A DNA stretch of 17,852 nt from an uncultured Bacilli bacterium. Its GTDB lineage: Bacteria; Bacillota_I; Bacilli_A; RF39; UBA660. The position numbers and the translations under genes were made by a program. The notes under the pieces were generated by a model. The model made no database searches. It worked only from the letters and a program-made list of their open reading frames with translations, and was not told where the DNA came from. Shown piece by piece: positions 8,006-14,191 of the stretch. The stretch lies in contig CALVPO010000019.1 of NCBI GenBank assembly GCA_944351345.1, positions 1 to 17,852 of the forward strand. The letters run 5' to 3'. Within the stretch, counting starts at the first letter, position 1. The number at the start of each line of letters is the position of its first letter.

Positions 8006-8749
8006 TTACTTGAAATAATATTTAGATAAATATTTTTTTTCAGTAATATAGCTATTATTTATTTTTATGATATGACTGTTATTTTTATACATTTTATTAC
8101 CATTACTTATAATTTTTATTTGAGGATAACTTATATTATACAAATATCTTTCTAATAAGAATTTGTTATAAATATATTTTAGTTGTTTTATAAATTTATA
8201 ATTATAGATAATTAATACTGATAGTACCATTATATAAGAATAATTATGGTTATAGCTACTTGTTAGAATAAAAAGGAACATTCCTATTAGGGAAATTATT
8301 ATAGTAAGTTTATTTGATAAGTTATAGTTAAAGAATTTGCTTAGTAATAAATTGACTATTTTAGCACCATCTAAGGGATAGATTGGCATTAGGTTGAAGA
8401 AAATTATTTGATTATTATATAATGTATAAATATTTAGTGTATAATCTCTTATAATATTAATATGATTTAGATAGACTATTATTAAGTAGAATATAAATTG
8501 GAAAATTACTCCTGAGGTTGCTACTAATATTTCTTCGTTTATGTCTTTATTTATTAAATCATTTATTTTAGTTATGCCACCAAAGGGATAAATAATTATT
8601 TTTAATACTTTGAATTTTAATAATTTGGCGGTTGTATAGTGACCTAGTTCGTGGATTAATAATAATGAAGTAATGGCTATTAGATTGATATAATATCCTG
8701 ATATAACATAGCCAAAAGCCATTATAATATATGAATAATGAAAGGTCAT
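8006..8749 (-). CDS. spoIVFB: SpoIVFB-like intramembrane zinc metalloprotease (M50)
   Basis: A site-2-protease-family enzyme. In Bacillus, SpoIVFB in the forespore membrane cleaves pro-sigma-K during late sporulation. This 247-residue protein has the zinc motif HELGH (His33, Glu34, His37), a following PFGGITKI stretch very like SpoIVFB, and the third ligand Asp127 in NLMPIYPLDG. It has about six membrane helices. After the last helix it keeps the FLLERY motif of SpoIVFB and a short region where SpoIVFB has a CBS domain, here shortened and divergent. The start lies six bases after the activase stop and has no clear ribosome binding site, so translation is probably coupled to the upstream gene. 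No spoIVFA partner is visible. It could process another membrane substrate, but the resemblance to SpoIVFB extends along the whole length. Confidence 0.82.
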   Translation of the reverse strand: MTFHYSYIIMAFGYVISGYYINLIAITSLLLIHELGHYTTAKLLKFKVLKIIIYPFGGITKINDLINKDINEEILVATSGVIFQFIFYLIIVYLNHINIIRDYTLNIYTLYNNQIIFFNLMPIYPLDGAKIVNLLLSKFFNYNLSNKLTIIISLIGMFLFILTSSYNHNYSYIMVLSVLIIYNYKFIKQLKYIYNKFLLERYLYNISYPQIKIISNGNKMYKNNSHIIKINNSYITEKKYLSKYYFK

Positions 8750-8755
8750 TTAGTT

Positions 8756-9721
8756 TTAACTTACACTACTTTTAATTAAGTTACTTCCAACATCACATCT
8801 ATTGCCCCAACTATCTATTGTTTTTCCGTCTTTTATAACTTTAATTATTTCACATTTATTACTGCAACCTTTACAATAAATACCAACAGTCTCGAAAACT
8901 ATATCTTCTATATCAAAATTAAATTCTTTTTCTTTTTTACTTTTTTTGGCTAGAATAGCTACTCCTAATGCTCCCATTAAGTGAGAATTATCATCTACTA
9001 TAATTTTTTCTCCTACTAGTTTTTCAAAAGCTTTAACAACACCAATATTTTTGCTAACTCCTCCTTGGAAGACTATTGGTCCTACTATTTTTTTACCTTT
9101 GCCAACGTTATTTAGGTAATTGCTAGCTACACTTTCACAAAGGCCTGCTACTATATCTTCTAATTTACAACCTATTTGGGCTTTATGTACTAAGTCTGAT
9201 TCGGCAAAGACTGTACATCTTGCAGCTATAGAAGTGGGATTTTTACTAGTTAAGGCAATACGTCCAAAGTCTTTGACATCAATTCCTAGTCTTCTAGATT
9301 GAGATGATAAGAAAGAGCCAGTTCCTGCTGCACATAAGGTATTCATAGCATAATCAACTACAATTCCATCTCTTATGATAATTATTTTAGAGTCTTGTCC
9401 GCCTATTTCAAAAATTGTTTTAACATCTGGAATAATAGAAGTTGTTCCAATAGCATGAGCAGTTATTTCATTTTTTATAACAGATGCTCCTAAGATAGTA
9501 CCTATTAACTTTCTAGCTGAACCTGTAGTTCCTATTGATACTACTTTATATTTATTACTATTAAAATTATTTTTTAATAATTTAACTAATCTTTTTACGG
9601 CTTTAATAGGGTTAGCTTCTGTCTCGATATATTCAGATGCTAAAATATTATTATTACTATCAATTATTACTCCTTTAGTAGATATTGAACCTATATCAAT
9701 TCCTAAATATGCACGTTCCAT
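8756..9721 (-). CDS. BadF/HgdC-type ATPase, 2-hydroxyacyl-CoA dehydratase activator family
   Basis: Members are homodimeric iron-sulfur ATPases of the ASKHA fold that inject one energised electron into a partner dehydratase or reductase. The 321 residues show the phosphate loop GIDIGSISTKG at 7-17, FEIGGQDSK at 104-112, and the two cluster ligands Cys130 (NTLCAAGTG) and Cys169 (AARCTVFAES) found in HgdC. Unlike HgdC (about 260 residues) it has a tail with Cys283, Cys286, Cys290 and Cys309 in CKGCSNKCEI...GNRCD. That tail matches the segment following the ASKHA domains in the very long DUF2229-type activases, so this looks like a free-standing piece of that design. No dehydratase subunits or DUF2229 gene are in the window. 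The ATG has GAGGTG upstream. spoIVFB follows six bases downstream, an unexpected pairing. The true electron acceptor is unknown. Confidence 0.9.
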   Translation of the reverse strand: MERAYLGIDIGSISTKGVIIDSNNNILASEYIETEANPIKAVKRLVKLLKNNFNSNKYKVVSIGTTGSARKLIGTILGASVIKNEITAHAIGTTSIIPDVKTIFEIGGQDSKIIIIRDGIVVDYAMNTLCAAGTGSFLSSQSRRLGIDVKDFGRIALTSKNPTSIAARCTVFAESDLVHKAQIGCKLEDIVAGLCESVASNYLNNVGKGKKIVGPIVFQGGVSKNIGVVKAFEKLVGEKIIVDDNSHLMGALGVAILAKKSKKEKEFNFDIEDIVFETVGIYCKGCSNKCEIIKVIKDGKTIDSWGNRCDVGSNLIKSSVS

Positions 9722-9734
9722 AATTATTCACCTC

Positions 9735-9768
9735 ATAATATTTTATGTGTCATATTTAAAAATATTAT
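9735..9768. repeat. 10-bp inverted repeat upstream of the activase gene
   Basis: The arms 9735-9744 (ATAATATTTT) and 9759-9768 are perfect complements around 14 bp. They fill the 52-bp gap between two minus-strand genes, with one arm next to the activase ribosome binding site. It is A/T only, so its significance is uncertain. Confidence 0.35.
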
Positions 9769-9773
9769 TCTTT

Positions 9774-10085
9774 TTAATCGTCACTAATAATTTCAAAATA
9801 CAAGAATATAATAACACCTACTATTGATAAAACATTAGCAATAATAGCTAGATAATTAACCTCATCATTTTTTAGATTAGTATAAACATAATAAATAGAA
9901 ATAAGCATTGCTACTATAAAAGTTATTTCATTTATATAGTGATATCTTTTTCTACAACTAGTATCGTTATAAATTCTATATTTTCTTTCTACTTTATTAG
10001 AATATAGTTTTAAAACAAAAAGAGCAATAAATATATATATAATAAAATCTTCTTCTTCTATCTCTTTTAATTTTTCATCTCTCAT
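9774..10085 (-). CDS. Small membrane protein, unknown function
   Basis: A 103-residue protein with about three hydrophobic helices (roughly residues 13-29, 53-71 and 79-100). The N-terminus is highly charged (MRDEKLKEIEEED), the first loop is basic and the second acidic, and the C-terminus is acidic. No motif is recognised. The ATG has no ribosome binding site; TATAAT ends only five bases before it, directly after the T-run of the preceding terminator. If that TATAAT is a real -10, the message would be leaderless. The next gene on the strand, the activase, starts 52 bp downstream. Confidence 0.72.
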   Translation of the reverse strand: MRDEKLKEIEEEDFIIYIFIALFVLKLYSNKVERKYRIYNDTSCRKRYHYINEITFIVAMLISIYYVYTNLKNDEVNYLAIIANVLSIVGVIIFLYFEIISDD

Positions 10086-10097
10086 ATTAAATTATAG

Positions 10098-10125
10098 AAA
10101 AAAATTTAGATATTAGACATCTAAA
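10098..10125 (-). terminator. Intrinsic terminator after the 27-codon gene
   Basis: On the minus strand TTTAGAT (10125-10119) and ATCTAAA (10111-10105) form a perfect 7-bp stem with a 7-base loop, followed by seven T (10104-10098). It separates the surface-protein/small-peptide unit from the 103-codon gene. Confidence 0.8.
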
Positions 10126-10132
10126 TCAATAT

Positions 10133-10216
10133 TTATACTATAAATGAGGTTGCAATACCTAATATTACACCTATTATAAATATAACTCTTTTATCCATTA
10201 TTATTTTCTTTATCAT
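10133..10216 (-). CDS. 27-residue hydrophobic membrane peptide
   Basis: A short reading frame encodes Met-Ile-Lys-Lys, a few mixed residues including a second Met, then a continuous hydrophobic stretch IFIIGVILGIATSFIV ending at TAA. It is supported by AAGGAG nine bases before the ATG, by its position 27 bp after the surface-protein stop, and by an intrinsic terminator straight after it. The KR-FIIGVILG core resembles the signal segment of that surface protein (YKFLIGVIVGLLL). It may be a real single-span peptide, or the surviving signal peptide of a lost second surface gene. No known toxin or holin family is recognised. Confidence 0.5.
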   Translation of the reverse strand: MIKKIIMDKRVIFIIGVILGIATSFIV

Positions 10217-10243
10217 AAAAATTATCTCCTTAGTTATATAAGT

Positions 10244-11155
10244 TTAGTCTAGCGTATATGGATCATTCTTTGTTCCTGTTCCTTCAGTATACTTAAGATT
10301 TGCTTTTAAAATTAAAATTGGACGAATATATCCTGAATCAACACTTGATTCATAAGCATTAGCAGCATAATCATACATACCAGTACCATCATATGACAAT
10401 GATGCTTTTCGACCACCAAATGACCAATAAGAATTACTAGAGTAATAATAATAACGTGATGCCGTAAAATAATCTAATGTTTTTGTATTACTTCCTGCAA
10501 TTGTCGCTTCTAATGTACCTAAAGCTTCTTTTACTAAATTATAGTCTCTTTCATACAACATATCACCTCCACCTTCAATTTCAGACGGACTACAAGATTC
10601 ATTAGTTGAACAATCCCATGGTGGCATTCCTCCTTTGATTGAACTTAATGTCTCTATTTGACCATTATATCCAAAATATCTTGAACCTATTGTATAATTA
10701 CTATTTTCATATTTACTTGCTATAGTATTTAATGTGTTTACATATTTTCTATAATCTGAAGCGCCATAAAAACTTATAGTTTCACTAGAAACATTTTCAC
10801 TTATTATATCTAGTGTTCCGTCTTCATTTATGCTTATAACTCTCCATATATTTAACTCTTGTGGATTTAATATTGTCTCAAGCCAACTTCCTGGTTTTAC
10901 TATATATGTTGTTGTTGTTGGAGTTAATGATATATAATCTCCTAATTTTGGTTGTGGAAAACACCTGGTATAAGTCTCATCTAAGGCATCTTGGACATTA
11001 GTAGCAGATAGGCCACTATTAGAATTATCATAAGTAACATTAGATGAGTATATAGTATTAGCAGCATATACTCCAGTACCTGATAATAGTAGACCTACTA
11101 TAACGCCTATTAGAAATTTATAATTACTCTTTATAAATTTAGATATTTTCTTCAT
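10244..11155 (-). CDS. Secreted or anchored surface protein
   Basis: A 303-residue protein from the preferred start. The N-terminus MKKISKFIKSNYKF precedes a hydrophobic segment (about 14-31) ending in VYAAN, a signal peptide or anchor. Next comes a conserved LSATNVQDALDETY stretch, followed by a Tyr/Ser/Gly-rich region containing WRVISINEDGTLDIIS, and a C-terminal block GYIRPILILKANLKYTEGTGTKNDPYTL. I know this head and tail from surface proteins of uncultured gut Firmicutes; their function is unknown. Cys65, Cys182 and Cys188 are candidates for disulfides. An in-frame ATG 13 codons upstream (11194) lacks a ribosome binding site and would spoil the signal peptide, whereas the chosen ATG has AGGTG. 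The gene follows a 36-bp T-run on its coding strand, which may affect expression. Confidence 0.82.
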   Translation of the reverse strand: MKKISKFIKSNYKFLIGVIVGLLLSGTGVYAANTIYSSNVTYDNSNSGLSATNVQDALDETYTRCFPQPKLGDYISLTPTTTTYIVKPGSWLETILNPQELNIWRVISINEDGTLDIISENVSSETISFYGASDYRKYVNTLNTIASKYENSNYTIGSRYFGYNGQIETLSSIKGGMPPWDCSTNESCSPSEIEGGGDMLYERDYNLVKEALGTLEATIAGSNTKTLDYFTASRYYYYSSNSYWSFGGRKASLSYDGTGMYDYAANAYESSVDSGYIRPILILKANLKYTEGTGTKNDPYTLD

Positions 11156-11199
11156 TTTTAGCACCTGCCTATTTTTATTATTAGTTAACGTCATTCTAC

Positions 11200-11262
<63 letters not shown>

Positions 11263-11292
11263 AAGAACTTTGTTAATTAAAAAGTAACTTTT

Positions 11293-11735
11293 TTAATTTT
11301 CTAATAGAAAATCAATTATATTTTTATGAATGATGCCATTTTGAGAAAAATCAATAGTATCTGTTGAAATTACATATTTAGGATAGTTATCTTTTTATCA
11401 AAAATTCCAAACTATCTATCAATTATTTCATCATATAACTTATATGCTACTTGAAAATATAATTTTTCTTGAAATTTTGTTGCAACAAAATCGACTCCAC
11501 CATTTTCTAATGTTCCTACTTTTACATCATATCCACGTGATATTAATTCATTATAAACAATATTTTCAAGATATGCTCCTAGTTGCTTTTTTCTTTCTTG
11601 ATTAACTATTTGTCCTAATCCTAAATCCGTTAAATAATATTTATACTTACCACTTAGAATTCTTTTTCCTCTAATATCATATCTTTCAGCTTTATTAATA
11701 AGAAGTGCTCTACGCATATATTCTAGATAATTATA
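11293..11735 (-). pseudogene. Remnant of an AAA ATPase with DUF4143 (C-terminal part only)
   Basis: This is the C-terminal third or so of an ATP-binding protein family of about 400 residues in which an N-terminal AAA domain precedes DUF4143. Reading starts at YNYLEYM (11735), continues with LLINKAERYDIRGKRIL, YYLTDLGL and ENIVYNELISRGYDVKVG...GVDFVA, then meets an in-frame TAG (11414-11412) where a Glu or Gln codon is expected. FGIFDK follows, then a frame change in the A-run near 11386-11399, after which the other frame gives DNYPKYVISTDTIDFSQNG and IIHKNIIDFLLEN to a TAA at 11293. The AAA domain is absent and stops precede YNYLEYM. The piece 11412-11717 still reads open for 101 codons from an ATG but is not a full gene. 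The original role was probably nucleotide-dependent, but the family's function is unclear. Confidence 0.85.
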
Positions 11736-11758
11736 CTATATCTATTTTTATTCATCAA
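11730..11758 (-). promoter_or_regulatory. Promoter-like sequence before the ATPase remnant
   Basis: TTGATG (11758-11753), a 17-bp spacer and TATAAT (11735-11730) form a near-consensus promoter. Its -35 touches the inverted repeats at 11759-11808. The -10 coincides with codons that look like the remnant's coding sequence, so it could be a chance match. Confidence 0.4.
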
Positions 11759-11808
11759 TTTTGTTTAGTACACTAAACAAAAAGTGTTTTTTATCTTTTT
11801 TGTTTAGT
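11759..11808. repeat. Triple inverted repeat of ACTAAACAAAA
   Basis: Three copies of one 11-bp unit lie in alternating orientation: 11759-11769, 11772-11782 and 11798-11808. The first two make an almost gapless palindrome (2-bp centre). The second and third make a 12-bp perfect stem (11772-11783 with 11797-11808) with a 13-bp loop. The spacing suits an operator or alternative hairpins. It borders the -35 of the promoter-like sequence before the ATPase remnant. Confidence 0.75.
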
Positions 11809-11864
11809 ATTTATTTTGAAGAACCTTACCGAAATATTTCTAATAGTTATTTCTTACAGCGATT

Positions 11865-12395
11865 TTAATTATTAAAATATGGATTATTAGAAAATTCATG
11901 TTCTAGAGTAGTTTTTATACCATGACCTGGATATATAGTTATATCTTTAGGGTATTTTTTTATTTTTTCTATACTATTAAGCATTTCATTAAAGTTTGAT
12001 TCTGGTAAGTCGCATCTACCTATAGCTTCATAGAAGAGAAAGTCTCCTGTAAACATAATTTTATCTTCTTTAAAATAATATGTAACACTATCCATAGTAT
12101 GGCCAAATGTTTTTATTAGTTCAAAATTAAAGTTTGCTATTTTATTTTCTCCTTCTCGTAAATTAGATAAATCATATACTTTATAGCCATACTTACTTGC
12201 TAAATCATAGCAACTTGCAACATGATCAAAATGACTATGAGTTACAAGAATTCCTACAATATTTTTATCTTTGATAAACTCAGTAATAGCTTCTAAGTCA
12301 TCACCTGGATCTACTAAAAGATAGTTATTATCTTTTTCTATTAAATAGCAATTACATTTTAAAAAGCCTACTTTAATATAATTAATTTTTAACAT
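11865..12395 (-). CDS. MBL-fold metallohydrolase, glyoxalase II-like
   Basis: A soluble metallo-beta-lactamase-fold hydrolase of the small YqgX/hydroxyacylglutathione-hydrolase-like group. From the chosen ATG it is 176 residues. The metal motif is THSHFDH, followed by the later ligands in FGHTMDSV, FTGDFLF (bridging Asp) and YPGHG. It lacks the C-terminal alpha-helical domain that binds glutathione in true glyoxalase II, so the substrate is probably another thioester or a related small molecule. The start is the ATG at 12395 with AAGGTG six bases upstream; the GTG three codons earlier lies inside that site. An extended -10 (TGATAAAAT, 12424-12416) precedes it. It is transcribed divergently from the CPBP gene. 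Motifs are complete, so it should be active. Confidence 0.93.
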   Translation of the reverse strand: MLKINYIKVGFLKCNCYLIEKDNNYLLVDPGDDLEAITEFIKDKNIVGILVTHSHFDHVASCYDLASKYGYKVYDLSNLREGENKIANFNFELIKTFGHTMDSVTYYFKEDKIMFTGDFLFYEAIGRCDLPESNFNEMLNSIEKIKKYPKDITIYPGHGIKTTLEHEFSNNPYFNN

Positions 12396-12415
12396 AATTA
12401 TCACCTTCTAATTAT

Positions 12416-12424
12416 ATTTTATCA
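12416..12424 (-). promoter_or_regulatory. Extended -10 promoter of the MBL hydrolase gene
   Basis: TGATAAAAT on the minus strand ends 21 bp before the chosen ATG. A TTGATG at 12447-12442 is 20 bp away, too far for a normal -35, so recognition would depend on the TG extension. Confidence 0.4.
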
Positions 12425-12470
12425 CATTTTACACTATTTTACATCAAATAATTAAAGTATAGATTTTATA

Positions 12471-12499
12471 TAGAAATATAAATTATTTTTTGATATAAT
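12471..12499 (+). promoter_or_regulatory. Promoter of the CPBP-phosphoesterase genes
   Basis: TATAAT (12494-12499) is preceded at 17 bp by TAGAAA (12471-12476), four of six -35 matches. It leaves a short leader of about a dozen bases carrying the GAGGTG ribosome binding site of the first gene. Confidence 0.5.
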
Positions 12500-12517
12500 T
12501 ACTGGTAGAGGTGAAGT

Positions 12518-13291
12518 ATGAAAAGAAATAAAATAAAGAAAAAATACTTGACTAATATTAAAGAAGAGGAAAAAAATATTAATGATGAAGAAAAAGATAT
12601 AACTAGTCAGATAAAGGCAGCTTTAATAAGTTTTGGTTGGATTATATTATTATCTATTTATAGTTATATTCCACTTATTTTTTTAGCAATGTTTGGTATT
12701 GATTATAATAATTTTTCTTATAATGGAAAAATATTATATACAATTATTTGTAGTGTTTTATTTTTGGTGTTTATAATATTCATATATAGAAAAGAATTAA
12801 TAATGAATGCTAAGAGTTTTTTTAATAAGAATTTTATTAGTAATTTAGAGATTCCTGTTAAGTATTGGTTAGTTGGACTTCTGGTTATGATTGGTAGTAA
12901 TTTATTTATATCTATTATAACTAATGGAGGAATTGCTAGTAATGAGGAATCAGTGCGGGAACTTATAGATATGATGCCATTATACATGGTATTTCAAATA
13001 TTAATATATGCTCCTATAACTGAAGAACTTATTTTTAGGAAGAGTATTAGAAATATATTTAATAATAAATATTTATATATTTTGACATCAGGATTAGTAT
13101 TTGGGGGATTACATGTAATAACATCAGTTAGTACTATAACAGATTTACTTTATATAGTACCTTATTCAGCTTTAGGAATAGCTTTTGCTTATACTTATAC
13201 GAAGACTAATAATATTTTTTCTACTATTTCTATGCATGCTCTGCATAATAGCCTAACCCTTATATTATTCTTTTTAGGGCGTAGTGTATAA
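12518..13291 (+). CDS. CPBP family intramembrane metalloprotease
   Basis: A polytopic membrane protein of the CPBP/Abi family, related to eukaryotic CAAX prenyl proteases and, in bacteria, to bacteriocin self-immunity and protein-processing roles. The 257 residues start with a charged, Lys/Glu-rich cytoplasmic tail (about 1-30) and contain roughly seven hydrophobic helices. The catalytic motifs are present: EELIFR (Glu169, Glu170, Arg174), FGGLH (Phe195 to His199) and HALHN (His240 to Asn244). GAGGTG lies just before the ATG. The stop overlaps the next start by one base (TAATG), so it is coupled to the metallophosphoesterase gene, with gerQ further on. The substrate is unknown; no bacteriocin gene is nearby. 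Confidence 0.9.
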   Translation: MKRNKIKKKYLTNIKEEEKNINDEEKDITSQIKAALISFGWIILLSIYSYIPLIFLAMFGIDYNNFSYNGKILYTIICSVLFLVFIIFIYRKELIMNAKSFFNKNFISNLEIPVKYWLVGLLVMIGSNLFISIITNGGIASNEESVRELIDMMPLYMVFQILIYAPITEELIFRKSIRNIFNNKYLYILTSGLVFGGLHVITSVSTITDLLYIVPYSALGIAFAYTYTKTNNIFSTISMHALHNSLTLILFFLGRSV

Positions 13292-14133
13292 TGAAAAAAG
13301 TACTGTATATTATTCTTATAGTTTTAATAATTATATTCTGTTTACTACTCTACTCTAGATTTATTGGAACGATTGGTCTTGAGACTAATGAAATACCATA
13401 TAAGACAGAATATATTGCTGAGAGTTATAATGGACTTAAGATAGTTCATTTCTCTGATTTACATTATAAAAAAATAATTACTGAAAAAAGAGTTAGACAA
13501 TTGGTAGATGAAATAATTAGATTAAAGCCTGATATAGTTTTATTTACTGGGGATCTTTTAGATAATGATACTGAGCTTAGTAATGATGATATTGATTTTT
13601 TAATTAATCAATTATCAAGAATAGAATCTACTTATGGTAATTTTGCTATTTTGGGAGATAAAGATTATCTTAAGGCTGATACTTTAAAAAATATTTATAT
13701 TCAGAGTAATTTTACTTTATTAGATAATAGTTATTCTATAATTCATAATGAGGAAAATGACCAGATATTTATTGGAGGAATATCTACTTATAATTATGAT
13801 GAGGCTGATATTGATAAGACTATGGCGTATTTTCAAGGAAATAATGATATTAGTTTTAAAATAATAATGGTTCATGAGGGAGATTATATAGATACTATTT
13901 TAGATAAATATAATAATATAAATTTAATAGTAGGAGGACATTCTATTAATGGGTCAATAAATATTCCTGTTGTAAAGATGTTATTGACTCCTAAGGGGGC
14001 TAAGAAGTATTATAGGCCGTATTATAAAGTGAATAATACTGATATATATATATCTAATGGTATTGGACTTAATAATTTAAATTTTAGATTATTTAATCAT
14101 CCATCGATTAATTTTTATAGAATTAATAATTAA
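13291..14133 (+). CDS. Membrane-anchored metallophosphoesterase with altered active site
   Basis: A calcineurin-like phosphoesterase of the YaeI/YkuE type. An N-terminal helix (about 4-22) anchors it and the catalytic domain probably faces outward. The 280 residues carry DLH (Asp56, His58), the bridging GD (Gly87-Asp88), HEGD with His195, and GGHS with His217. Two usual signatures differ: GNHD is replaced by GDKD (122-125), losing both the Asn ligand and the catalytic His, and GHTHGGQ is replaced by GHSINGS, losing a metal-binding His. It may use one metal, have changed chemistry, or be a binding protein. Its start overlaps the CPBP stop by one base. gerQ follows 58 bp later. Confidence 0.85.
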   Translation: MKKVLYIILIVLIIIFCLLLYSRFIGTIGLETNEIPYKTEYIAESYNGLKIVHFSDLHYKKIITEKRVRQLVDEIIRLKPDIVLFTGDLLDNDTELSNDDIDFLINQLSRIESTYGNFAILGDKDYLKADTLKNIYIQSNFTLLDNSYSIIHNEENDQIFIGGISTYNYDEADIDKTMAYFQGNNDISFKIIMVHEGDYIDTILDKYNNINLIVGGHSINGSINIPVVKMLLTPKGAKKYYRPYYKVNNTDIYISNGIGLNNLNFRLFNHPSINFYRINN

Positions 14134-14141
14134 TTAATAAT

Positions 14142-14185
14142 ATCTTTCTTTTTTTCATATATTTAATTAGATTAAAAGAAAGGAT
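14142..14185 (+). promoter_or_regulatory. Hairpin pairing with the gerQ ribosome binding site
   Basis: ATCTTTCTTTT (14142-14152) can pair with AAAAGAAAGGAT (14174-14185), 11 pairs with one bulged G and a loop of about 21 bases. The second arm contains the AAAGGA ribosome binding site of gerQ, so translation could be held down in read-through messages. A CATATATTTA inside the loop is somewhat like a sigma-K -10 (CATAnnnTA), but no -35 is evident. Confidence 0.45.
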
Positions 14186-14191
14186 GATTAT

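Noticed and set aside
11156..11194. Upstream ATG at 11194 as the surface-protein start
   Set aside because: It has no ribosome binding site and adds 13 polar residues before a normal signal peptide; the ATG at 11155 has AGGTG.
11412..11717. 101-codon open frame taken as an intact gene
   Set aside because: Its conserved continuation is present beyond the TAG in a shifted frame, and the catalytic N-terminus is absent, so it is treated as part of a pseudogene.
11809..11864. GAAATA/TATTTC stem after the MBL gene as a terminator
   Set aside because: Only six weak pairs and no T-run follows, so no terminator is called.
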